From Alphaproteobacteria bacterium (lineage in GTDB: Bacteria > Pseudomonadota > Alphaproteobacteria > Rhodospirillales > WMHbin7), in assembly GCA_015232335.1 (NCBI GenBank), contig JADFZV010000024.1, positions 840 through 47,105 on the forward strand: a stretch of 46,266 nt of DNA. Direction: 5' to 3'. Shown here one piece after another: positions 33,342 to 41,212 of the stretch. Each line of letters begins with the position of its first letter. The first letter of the stretch is position 1. The position numbers were made by a program, and so were the translations under genes. Under the pieces are notes generated by a model that made no database searches, was not told where the DNA came from, and saw only the letters and a list, made by a program, of their open reading frames with translations.

Positions 33342-33989
33342 ATGGCTTCATCGCGCACATCTCCACTAACATTCCGTCTTCTGACCTTGCTGGCAATGCT
33401 GCTGATCGGTGGCGCTTATGTGTCTCCGATCTGGTGGGTGGCCTTGAAGGCGCCGAACTATCCGCCGCAAACATTTCCGGATGGCGTGCGCATTCACTTT
33501 CATGTGAACGGGGTGTACAACGGATGTCAGGCGCGCCCGGAAAATTCCGGCGTCGATGAGGACGAGCCTCTCGACTGCGTGCATGAAATGAACGTCATCA
33601 ACCACTTCATTGGCATGGAGCCGATTGCAGAAGGCGCCAAGCTGGAAATCGCCGCGGCGCCTTATCTCTTCAGTCTGGTTGGCGTGATGCTTCTGGCCTT
33701 CCTGTTCTATTCGGGTCCGCTCTGGTGGGTGCTGCCGCTGGGGGGAATTGCCATTCCCATTGGCTTCCTTATTGATTACTCGGCCTGGCTCTGGTGGTTT
33801 GGGCATAGCCTGAAGCCCTGGGCCGCCTTTTCGGTCAAACCCTTCATGCCGACAGTGTTCGGCGAGGGCAAGGTGGCGCAATTCTCAACCTTCTCCTATC
33901 CGCACTATGGATACGGCTTGCTGGTGGCGGCTTCGCTTCTTCTGCTCCTTGCCCTGCTTCTAAGACGCAAGCAATTGAGAGGGAAGTAA
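33342..33989 (+). CDS. nosB: NosB-like membrane protein of clade II nos clusters
   Basis: This is a 215-residue inner-membrane protein with an N-terminal helix, a soluble loop with VNGVYNGCQARPEN and DCVHEMNVINHFIGM, then four more helices and a basic tail. The loop and position right after the nosZ/cytochrome genes and before nosD match NosB, found only with clade II nosZ. Its function is unknown; it may take part in electron transfer to NosZ or in its maturation. Confidence 0.85.
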   Translation: MASSRTSPLTFRLLTLLAMLLIGGAYVSPIWWVALKAPNYPPQTFPDGVRIHFHVNGVYNGCQARPENSGVDEDEPLDCVHEMNVINHFIGMEPIAEGAKLEIAAAPYLFSLVGVMLLAFLFYSGPLWWVLPLGGIAIPIGFLIDYSAWLWWFGHSLKPWAAFSVKPFMPTVFGEGKVAQFSTFSYPHYGYGLLVAASLLLLLALLLRRKQLRGK

Positions 33990-34011
33990 GACGTGAGGGC
34001 TTCATTTCACA

Positions 34012-35337
34012 ATGAACAAGGCCATGCAGCATTTGAAATCTTCATTGGGGGGCTGTAGGCCTCGCCTGCAATATGCGACAGGACGGGCGCTTGCCATTCT
34101 GGCTGTCTGCGCAAGCGCCGTGTCGTCTGATTCCGCTCACTCCGCCGATGCTTCGAAGAAAATGGGCTCGGAAGCTATTCAAAAACTGATCGACCAGGCG
34201 CCCGAAGGCGCAACGGTGAATGTGCCGCCCGGACATTATTTGGGTTCTCTCGCCATCTTGAAATCCATTCAGCTTGATGGCGGCGGGCGGGTTACGATCG
34301 ACGCAGAGGGCAAAGGCTCGGTCATCGTCATCAAGGCAGACAATGCGAGTGTGCGCAATCTGCGGCTGATCAATTCAGGTGTGGATCACAACAACGAAGA
34401 CGCCGGAATAAAACTGCGCGGCAATGGAAATACGATCAAGGATAACATTATCGAGGACGCGCTGTTCGGCATTTGCCTCGAACAGTCCGAGCAGAACATC
34501 CTGCGCAGAAACAAGATATCGTCAAAAGCCATCGACCTTGGCATGCGCGGCGATTCGATCAAGCTCTGGAACTCGCATCATAACCTGATCGAGGATAACG
34601 AGATCGCTAATTCCCGCGATTTGGTTCTTTGGTTCTCGCGCGAGAACCGGTTGACCGGAAACAGTGCCAGCAGGGGACGGTATGGGCTGCATTTCATGCA
34701 GGCCGGGAACAATCTGGTCGAGAACAACCGCTTTTTTGATAATTCGGTGGGGCTTGCCCTGATGTATAGCCAAGGTGATGTGTTGAGGCGCAATTACATC
34801 GCCAGTTCGACCGGGGCAACCGGCGTCTGCGTTTCCGTGAAGGAATCGAGCAATGTCACCATTGAAGACAACGATATTCTTTACTGCGCCAATGGCATAC
34901 ATCTCGATCAGTCTCCCATCGAGCCTGGAACGATCAACAAAATCTCGAAAAATCGCATTAGCTATAACGATATCGCCATTTCATTCTTAAGCAATTGGCG
35001 CGATAACGAATTCACGCAGAACCGTTTGACAGGAAATCTGACGGAAGTTGCGGTCTATGGCAGCGGAACGGCCAGCAGGAATGTCTGGGAAGGCAATATC
35101 TGGGAGACATATGAAGGATTCGACCGCAATGGCGATGGAATTGGCGATACGCCCCAGCGCATTCTAAGCTATGCGGGGCGCGTGTGGATGGATGTTCCCA
35201 ACACGCGATTCTTCAAGGGCTCGTTCGTGCTGGAGCTTCTGGACTTTCTTGATCGGCTAGCCCCCTTCAGCGAACCGAGGCTTCTTCTGGAAGATGCGCA
35301 TCCGCGTCTGTCGTTTGCCGGAAAGACCGTATCATGA
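34012..35337 (+). CDS. nosD: NosD periplasmic copper-site maturation protein
   Basis: This is a 441-residue exported protein with a signal region (about residues 25-45) and a long right-handed parallel beta-helix of Asn-rich repeats (for example GNGNTIKDNIIEDALFG, NSHHNLIEDNEIANSRD, RNRISYNDIAI). Near the end is the conserved GFDRNGDGIGDTP. NosD works with the NosFY ABC transporter to assemble the CuZ cluster. Its stop overlaps nosG by four bases. Confidence 0.94.
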   Translation: MNKAMQHLKSSLGGCRPRLQYATGRALAILAVCASAVSSDSAHSADASKKMGSEAIQKLIDQAPEGATVNVPPGHYLGSLAILKSIQLDGGGRVTIDAEGKGSVIVIKADNASVRNLRLINSGVDHNNEDAGIKLRGNGNTIKDNIIEDALFGICLEQSEQNILRRNKISSKAIDLGMRGDSIKLWNSHHNLIEDNEIANSRDLVLWFSRENRLTGNSASRGRYGLHFMQAGNNLVENNRFFDNSVGLALMYSQGDVLRRNYIASSTGATGVCVSVKESSNVTIEDNDILYCANGIHLDQSPIEPGTINKISKNRISYNDIAISFLSNWRDNEFTQNRLTGNLTEVAVYGSGTASRNVWEGNIWETYEGFDRNGDGIGDTPQRILSYAGRVWMDVPNTRFFKGSFVLELLDFLDRLAPFSEPRLLLEDAHPRLSFAGKTVS

Positions 35338-36092
35338 GCGCGCCTGACGAGGTGAAAACAGTCCGCCCTCTGTCTTCCAAGAAGACCCGGCGCGAAATTC
35401 TTCGTTCGGTCGCCATGGGGGGGGCGGTCGTTGGCGCCTCTCTGTTCGGCTTCTTCCCGACGATCAAGAAATGGACACCCAGGCTGCGGCCTCCCGGAGC
35501 CATTGCTGAGGATGATTTCCTGGCCGCCTGCATCAAATGCGGCCAGTGCGTTCAAGTCTGCCCGGTCGAGGCGATACGGCTGGGCGATCTGGATGAGGGT
35601 TTTGGTGTCGGCGTCCCATTTGTCGACGCCCGAAGCCAGGCCTGCGACTTTTCTTGTGATGCCGTGCAGTGCATTCTGGCTTGTCCCACCGGGGCTTTGG
35701 CGCAAGAGATTGACAAGAAGGAGCAGGTGCGCATGGGACTGGCGCGCCTGGATAAGCCCGGGCGCTGCCTAGCCAGGCAGGGCAAGGGTATCAAGGGCCC
35801 AGCGCGCGGCCCCAAATTTGAAGGTATCCATCGCATCGAGAAGATCGATCGCTGGAAGCCTGTCAAAATGGCTAGCTATGACTACGATCTGGAGCTTTGC
35901 GATCTTTGTGTGCGCGAATGTCCGATCAAGGGGGCCATTTCGCTGGAACCCATGCCCGAAGATCCAACAGGATTCAAGCGAACACCCGTGGTGCATGAGC
36001 CCTGCACGGGCTGCGGCATGTGCGAAATGATCTGCCCGGTTGAGCCTGCCGTCATCGTTATCGACATCCGCCGCAAGTGGGGGGATGTCTGA
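35334..36092 (+). CDS. nosG: NosG (NapG-like) ferredoxin
   Basis: This is a 252-residue Fe-S protein with an N-terminal Tat-type signal (TRREILRSVAMGG) and four [4Fe-4S] motifs: CIKCGQCVQVCP, CDFSCDAVQCILACP, CDLCVRECP and CTGCGMCEMICP. It is homologous to NapG/MauM. With NosH it should form a quinol-oxidising path that feeds the periplasmic cytochromes. It overlaps nosD by four bases and nosH by one. Confidence 0.92.
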   Translation: MSAPDEVKTVRPLSSKKTRREILRSVAMGGAVVGASLFGFFPTIKKWTPRLRPPGAIAEDDFLAACIKCGQCVQVCPVEAIRLGDLDEGFGVGVPFVDARSQACDFSCDAVQCILACPTGALAQEIDKKEQVRMGLARLDKPGRCLARQGKGIKGPARGPKFEGIHRIEKIDRWKPVKMASYDYDLELCDLCVRECPIKGAISLEPMPEDPTGFKRTPVVHEPCTGCGMCEMICPVEPAVIVIDIRRKWGDV

Positions 36093-37054
36093 TGGGCTTT
36101 TTCGATTCGATGAAGGTAATGCTGGGAGCCGAGCCGCAGCGCACGGTTGGCAAAACCCCCGAGGCGATTGCCCTTCACGAAGCCAAGCGCCAGATAAAGG
36201 GCGCCGAAAAGGCGCGCGAGATCAAGCTTCAGCATTCAAAAAAGGCCTCGAACAAGTGGCGCAATATCCGATGGGCGACGCTGATCATCGTCAATCTTCT
36301 CTTCGTTCTTTCCTTCCGCTTCGATGTGCAGCTTGTCGAAGGCGCCTTGACCGCTTCGCGCGTCGTCGGTTTTCACTTCGCAGACCTCAATTCGGCCCTT
36401 CAGGTCATGCTGGCCTACAAGCATATTCTGATCAATCTGGTCATCGGAACCACCACGGTTTTACTGCTGTGGCTGCTTTTGGGTGGACGCAGTTTCTGCT
36501 CTTGGGTCTGTCCCTATCACCTGCTGTCCGAATTGGCGGAAAAAGTTCATTTAATGCTGTCCATGCGCCGGTTGGTGATGAACTATCCCCTTCATCGGGG
36601 CACCAGAAGCGTGCTCTATGTTGTGTTTGCCCTATTGGCCTTGATAAGCGGCTATACGGTGTTTGAATCGATTTCGCCGACAGGCATTCTTTCGCGAGCC
36701 ATGATCTACGGCCCAGGTCTTGCCGTCATCTGGGTTGGCGGTCTTTTGGTCTATGAGGTCTTTTTTATCCGGCGCATGTGGTGCCGGTATATCTGCCCGA
36801 TCGGGCTGACTTATGGCTTCGTCGGCTCGATTTCCCCGGTGCGGGTCAAGTACGACCTTCATAATTGTCTGCACGAGGGTGACTGCCGTAAGGTGTGTCT
36901 GGTTCCGCATGTGCTGGAATGTACGAAAAAGAGTTATGCCGAGGATGTTCAGGTAACCATTGGCGCGGATTGCACCCGCTGCGGTGCATGCGTTGATGCC
37001 TGCCCCACGGGCTCGCTGAAATTCGATATAAAGGGTATGGACAAGCTTCTTTAG
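36092..37054 (+). CDS. nosH: NosH (NapH-like) membrane ferredoxin
   Basis: This is a 320-residue membrane protein with a charged cytosolic N-terminus, four to five helices, the two NapH-type Cys motifs CSWVCP and CRYICPIG on the cytosolic face, and a C-terminal di-cluster ferredoxin domain (CLHEGDCRKVC, CTRCGACVDACP). It is the NosG partner for quinol oxidation. The ATG at 36092 overlaps the nosG stop (TGATG); a GTG 15 bases earlier is less likely. Confidence 0.92.
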   Translation: MGFFDSMKVMLGAEPQRTVGKTPEAIALHEAKRQIKGAEKAREIKLQHSKKASNKWRNIRWATLIIVNLLFVLSFRFDVQLVEGALTASRVVGFHFADLNSALQVMLAYKHILINLVIGTTTVLLLWLLLGGRSFCSWVCPYHLLSELAEKVHLMLSMRRLVMNYPLHRGTRSVLYVVFALLALISGYTVFESISPTGILSRAMIYGPGLAVIWVGGLLVYEVFFIRRMWCRYICPIGLTYGFVGSISPVRVKYDLHNCLHEGDCRKVCLVPHVLECTKKSYAEDVQVTIGADCTRCGACVDACPTGSLKFDIKGMDKLL

Positions 37055-37064
37055 GTTTTGTGCC

Positions 37065-37946
37065 GTGATTCTGCTTGAAGACGTGTCGAAACAGTTTCAG
37101 CGCCATCTCGTTCTCGACAAGGTGTCCTTGTCGATTGAGCAGGGCGAGAGGATAGCTCTGGTCGGCTCGAACGGTGCGGGCAAGACAACCTTGATCCGAT
37201 GCCTTCTGGGCGAGTACACCCACGAAGGTAAGATTGATATCGGTGGCGGCTGCCCGCGTCTTAACCGCTTCGACGTTCTGTCGCGCATTGGCTTTGTGCC
37301 GCAAATCCCCCCCCCCTTAAAGATGCCCGTTGCCGAACTTGTCTCATTTGCCGCTTCGCTTTGCGGCACAAGTTCCAGGCGCATTATCGATATCGTCGAG
37401 GAATTGGGGCTCGATTTCGCCCGCGTCAAGCGGCTTCCCTTCGTCAAGCTATCCGGCGGCATGAAGCAAAAGCTCCTGATCGGCATTGCATTCGGCCGTG
37501 ATGCCGACATTCTGATTATGGATGAGCCGGCGGCGAATCTCGATCCAGAAGCTAGGCGCATCTTCTTTCGCCAGTTGGCGGAGCGCAAGGAACGTTCGGT
37601 CATGCTGATCACAAGTCATCGGCTTGACGAGGTCGCCTCGCTGGTCAATCGCGTCATCGAGATGGATCAAGGGCGCGTTGTGCTGGATGACAAGGTCGCC
37701 GACGATGTCGATATGACCAGCCTGTGGCATTGCGACGTTTGCCTAAGGCGCGTTGAGCCAGCCTTTTCACGCGTGATGACGGAGTGGCGCTTTCAATCGC
37801 AAGATCAAGGCTTGATCTGGAGGGGAGACGTTAGCGGGCCGGACCGCCTGCGCTTTCTAAGCGTTCTAACGCGCTATGCGGGCCTGATCGCATCGCTTCG
37901 GATGCAAGAGGACAAGGAGGACGATTCATGTGCAACCCCCTCCTGA
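37065..37946 (+). CDS. nosF: NosF ABC transporter ATP-binding protein
   Basis: This is a 293-residue cytosolic ATPase with Walker A GSNGAGKTTL, signature LSGGMKQKL, Walker B ADILIMDEP and the switch His in ITSHRLDE. With NosY it forms the ABC transporter that works with NosD in CuZ assembly. The start is GTG at 37065, 10 bases after nosH. The C-terminal ~70 residues are a family-specific extension. It overlaps nosL by 19 bases. Confidence 0.93.
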   Translation: MILLEDVSKQFQRHLVLDKVSLSIEQGERIALVGSNGAGKTTLIRCLLGEYTHEGKIDIGGGCPRLNRFDVLSRIGFVPQIPPPLKMPVAELVSFAASLCGTSSRRIIDIVEELGLDFARVKRLPFVKLSGGMKQKLLIGIAFGRDADILIMDEPAANLDPEARRIFFRQLAERKERSVMLITSHRLDEVASLVNRVIEMDQGRVVLDDKVADDVDMTSLWHCDVCLRRVEPAFSRVMTEWRFQSQDQGLIWRGDVSGPDRLRFLSVLTRYAGLIASLRMQEDKEDDSCATPS

Positions 37947-38425
37947 CTCGCAGGCAACTTCTGTTCGCTCACGCTCCCGGTCTTCTGCTCGTGCTGGCCG
38001 GATGTTCCGGAGAATCGGACAAGGGCCCGACCGAGGTGCGTTGGGGCAAGGAAAACTGCACGTATTGCGGCATGATCATCGACAATCCGCGTTTTGCAAC
38101 GCAGATCAGGGGCGGCGATCCCCGCAAACTATGGAAGTTCGACGATCCAGGCTGCGGCGCTCTTTGGCTTGATAAGAAATCCTGGGGCAATGAGGAGCGA
38201 ACCGAGTTCTGGGTTGGCGATTCTGAAACCGGAAGTTGGATAGATGGCCGCGATGCCTGGTTCATTTCGGGCCAGAAATCCCCGATGGGATATGACTATG
38301 GCGCGGTCAAGCAGATGCGAGACGGCGGGCTTTCCTTCGCTTCTTTCCGGCAAGCCGTTATCGCCTCGGGTTCAAGGACGCAGTGCTTGCCTGCGCTCAG
38401 CCTCGTTCAAGGAAGGACGGGCTGA
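37928..38425 (+). CDS. nosL: NosL copper-chaperone lipoprotein
   Basis: This is a 165-residue protein with a lipoprotein signal peptide and lipobox LVLAGC (Cys near residue 26). The Cu(I)-binding segment ENCTYCGMIIDNPRFATQI is followed by a conserved FDDPGCGALWL. NosL donates copper to apo-NosZ in the periplasm. The start overlaps nosF by 19 bases and the stop overlaps nosY (TGATG). Confidence 0.93.
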   Translation: MCNPLLTRRQLLFAHAPGLLLVLAGCSGESDKGPTEVRWGKENCTYCGMIIDNPRFATQIRGGDPRKLWKFDDPGCGALWLDKKSWGNEERTEFWVGDSETGSWIDGRDAWFISGQKSPMGYDYGAVKQMRDGGLSFASFRQAVIASGSRTQCLPALSLVQGRTG

Positions 38426-39255
38426 TGATGCGCGCATTGTTGCTTGCCGCCAGGCTGGATATTACGGAAAGTCTGCGCGCCCGCTGGTTTCTCTTCTACA
38501 GCCTGGTGTTTGGCGGAATCGTCATTCTGCTCTTCGTGTTCGGGCTGACCGAATCGCGTATTCTTGGGTTCACGGGATTGTCGCGTCTTCTGGTCACCTA
38601 TATCCAGTTATGCGTGGCCATCTTGCCTATTTTCATTCTCATAACGACGGTGCGCTCGGTGGCAGGCGATCGTGAGGCCGGGGTCTACGAATATATGCTT
38701 TCGCTTCCTGTGCCGCTGGCTTCCTGGTTCTGGGGAAAAATGATTGGACGATTCCTGGTCGTTTTCATGCCAGTGTTTCTCGCCATGGCCTGTGCGGCGG
38801 CATGGTCCCTGCTCAGGGGCATTGGATTGGATTGGGGGCTCTTTCTGCTCTACACGGCTCTGCTGATCTCGATGGCCTGGGCCTTTCTGGGATTTGGCAT
38901 GTTGATCTCGACACTGGCCAGAACGCCCGATGTGGCCCAGACCGGCGCCTTTCTGTTCTGGCTGCTCTTGCTGCTGTTTCTCGATCTGTTGCTGCTGGGC
39001 GTGATGATTCGCGGGCAGTTGCCCTTCGAACTTGTTATCGGCCTGGCCCTTCTTAACCCCCTTCAATCATTTCGCACCGCAGCCATTCTGCTCTTTGATC
39101 CCCAGATGGTGGTTTTGGGGCCTGCCGCCTACGTCATTCTCGACGCCGTCGGCCAGACCGGCTATCTGATTTTCGCGATTGCCTATCCGCTCTTGCTGGG
39201 AAGCTTGAGTGCAGCTCTGGGATGCCGGATTTTCATGCGAGGCGACCTGCCCTAA
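38425..39255 (+). CDS. nosY: NosY ABC transporter permease
   Basis: This is a 276-residue membrane protein with six helices of the ABC-2 type, including VRSVAGDREAGVYEYMLSLPV, the coupling region typical of NosY, and ALLNPLQSFRTAAILLFDP. It pairs with NosF. The ATG at 38425 shares a base with the nosL stop. The 3' end overlaps the convergent SUMF1-like gene by 4 bases, which closes the nos operon. Confidence 0.93.
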   Translation: MMRALLLAARLDITESLRARWFLFYSLVFGGIVILLFVFGLTESRILGFTGLSRLLVTYIQLCVAILPIFILITTVRSVAGDREAGVYEYMLSLPVPLASWFWGKMIGRFLVVFMPVFLAMACAAAWSLLRGIGLDWGLFLLYTALLISMAWAFLGFGMLISTLARTPDVAQTGAFLFWLLLLLFLDLLLLGVMIRGQLPFELVIGLALLNPLQSFRTAAILLFDPQMVVLGPAAYVILDAVGQTGYLIFAIAYPLLLGSLSAALGCRIFMRGDLP

Positions 39256-40049
39256 GGAAGCGTTCGAGCCAGCCTGAAACCAAGATTGGTGCTGAAATTG
39301 ACCGGCGTCAGTTGCGTCTTATAGAAAGCGGTCATGAGTTTCGGGTAATTTTCAACCGAGCCGCCCCGGATGATGCGGTAGCAGAAATTCTGCCACTCAT
39401 TGACGTAATCCTTGGGCAGGTTGGGCGCATAATTGCTGCCAGAGCAATCCGCCGTCCATTCCCAGACATTGCCATGCATATCGTAAAGGCCGAAGGCGCT
39501 GGGCTTCAACTTGCCGACCGGCTGTATTTTCAAGCCAGAATTATCCTTGTACCAGGCGTACTGCCCCATTTGCGTTTCGTCATCTCCGAAACCGAACTTT
39601 CCGGAATGTCCCGCCCGTGCCGCATATTCCCATTCTTCATCCGTAGGCAGGCGAAAGGTTTTTCCGGTCTTGGCGTTCAATCGCGCAATGAATTCTTGCA
39701 CCCTTCGCCAGCTCACGCGGACTACGGGCAGGTTGGCGGCCTTGACATCGCTGGGATTATCGCCCATGAGGGCTTCCCACTCCTTTTGCGTCACCTCGTA
39801 TTTTCCCATGGCGAACGGGCGCGAGATAACGATTTTTGGGCGTTTGGCCTGATCGTCCTCGGTCTTTTCATAATCGTAGGGATCTCCGGAAAGAACGCTT
39901 CCCGGCGCAATCGTCACCAGTTCGGGGCAGGCGTCACAGTCTTGATAGCCAATTCCCGGGGATGGCGTTTCCGCCTGCGCCATCCCAATCATGAGAAAAA
40001 GCCACCCCAGCACGGTAAGACGCCTGTTCAATGCGGAGCGCACAACCAT
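39252..40049 (-). CDS. SUMF1/formylglycine-generating-enzyme-like secreted protein (NirV-like)
   Basis: This is a 265-residue protein with a signal peptide (VLGWLFLMIGMAQAE) and a SUMF1 domain: GKYEVTQKEWEALMGDNPS, RLPTDEEWEYAARAG, GLYDMHGNVWEWTADC and YRIIRGGSVEN. The FGE catalytic Cys pair expected after RGGS is missing (the stretch VENYPKLMTAFYKTQLTP has no Cys), so it is not a canonical formylglycine generator. Such domains occur as NirV in denitrification clusters. A perfect FNR-type box about 80 bases upstream links it to the same regulon. Its role is unknown. Confidence 0.87.
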   Translation of the reverse strand: MVVRSALNRRLTVLGWLFLMIGMAQAETPSPGIGYQDCDACPELVTIAPGSVLSGDPYDYEKTEDDQAKRPKIVISRPFAMGKYEVTQKEWEALMGDNPSDVKAANLPVVRVSWRRVQEFIARLNAKTGKTFRLPTDEEWEYAARAGHSGKFGFGDDETQMGQYAWYKDNSGLKIQPVGKLKPSAFGLYDMHGNVWEWTADCSGSNYAPNLPKDYVNEWQNFCYRIIRGGSVENYPKLMTAFYKTQLTPVNFSTNLGFRLARTLP

Positions 40050-40124
40050 CCTCCCTTCGTGGCGGGGTATGGGCAGTCCTTAACCATCATGTGTCCAGCC
40101 TGCCATATTTTCTGCCGGACTGAA

Positions 40125-40138
40125 TTGATGATGATCAA
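40125..40138. promoter_or_regulatory. Perfect FNR/DNR-type box upstream of the SUMF1-like gene
   Basis: TTGATGATGATCAA is an exact TTGAT-N4-ATCAA match. It lies between the iron-binding protein stop (40145) and the SUMF1-like start (40049, minus strand), centred about 83 bases before that ATG. Confidence 0.78.
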
Positions 40139-40144
40139 GCCGCT

Positions 40145-41179
40145 CTATCGCCATCCTGCCCGGTCGAAAATGCGGATCGCGCTAGCGTTGTTCTCGCCCA
40201 GCATGGCGACATTGATGGTCTCTTCCTTGAATGATCCCCAGGCTGTGACAAGCGCCGAACGCTTGGCGCTTGGTAGAACGGGGAACTCGTTATTGGCCTC
40301 TGCGTAAAACTGCTGGGCTTCGGCGCTGGAGAGGAATTCCATCAGCTTGATCGCCTCCGCCTTGTTTTTGGCGGCCTTGGTAAGGCCGGCGCCTGAAATG
40401 TTCATATGCGCTCCGCGCCCCTGTTGGTCGGGCCAGAACAGGGCGACCTTGGCTGCAGCGTCGCGCTCTTCCGCCTTGTCGCTTGTCATCATGCCTGCAA
40501 AATAATAGGTGTTGGCGATGGCGATATCGCACTGTCCGGCAGCGACGGCGGTGATCTGGTCGCGGTCGCCGCCTTGCGGCTTCCGGGCCATATTGTCGAC
40601 GATGGCCTTGGCCCATTTTTCGGATTTGTCCAGCCCATCGACCGCGATCATGCCCGCCAACAAAGACTGGTTGTAGGCCGAGGCGGAACTGCGCACACAG
40701 ATGCGTCCTTTCCATTTCGGGTCTGCCAGCCCTTCAAAGCCGGACAGATCCGAAGGCTTGACACGATCCTTGTTGTAGAAGATGACGCGGGCCCGAGCCG
40801 ACTGGCCGAACCAGTAATTTTGTGGGTCACGGTACTTGGCCGGGACATTCTTTTCCAGAACTGCCGAGCTAATAGGTTGCAGCAAGCCCTCAACCCGCGC
40901 CCGGTTCAGGCGCGCCACATCGGTGGTTTGGAAAATGTCGGCGGGGCTGTTGGCGCCCTCGCTTTTCAGCCGCTCGATCAACTGATCCTCGCCTGCCGAA
41001 AGAAGATTCACCTTGATCCCGGTCTGCTGGGTGAATTTGTCGAGAATTGGCTTGATCAGATGATCCTTGCGCGCCGTGTAAAGATTGACCTCGGCGGCAC
41101 TGGCAAAGCTTGAGGCGCTCAAAAGAAGGGCGGCGCCAGCCATGCAAGACATGAAAAGGCGGTTGTGCTGCATATTCAT
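40145..41179 (-). CDS. Fe(3+) ABC transporter substrate-binding protein (FutA/FbpA type)
   Basis: This is a 344-residue periplasmic protein with a signal peptide (CMAGAALLLSASSFASA) and the conserved start VNLYTARKDHLIKPILDKF. Ferric iron is probably bound by the Tyr pair in ANTYYFAGM and an upstream Tyr/His. It is the last gene of the iron operon (permease, ATPase, binding protein), 33 bases after the ATPase gene. The ABC operon would import free ferric iron. Confidence 0.92.
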   Translation of the reverse strand: MNMQHNRLFMSCMAGAALLLSASSFASAAEVNLYTARKDHLIKPILDKFTQQTGIKVNLLSAGEDQLIERLKSEGANSPADIFQTTDVARLNRARVEGLLQPISSAVLEKNVPAKYRDPQNYWFGQSARARVIFYNKDRVKPSDLSGFEGLADPKWKGRICVRSSASAYNQSLLAGMIAVDGLDKSEKWAKAIVDNMARKPQGGDRDQITAVAAGQCDIAIANTYYFAGMMTSDKAEERDAAAKVALFWPDQQGRGAHMNISGAGLTKAAKNKAEAIKLMEFLSSAEAQQFYAEANNEFPVLPSAKRSALVTAWGSFKEETINVAMLGENNASAIRIFDRAGWR

Positions 41180-41212
41180 GGGGGATTCCTTGTTCGTTGA
41201 ATTATGGCGATG

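Noticed and set aside
39222..40307. A 361-residue plus-strand frame opposite the SUMF1-like gene
   Set aside because: It is an antisense shadow. The minus strand has a signal peptide and complete SUMF1 motifs.
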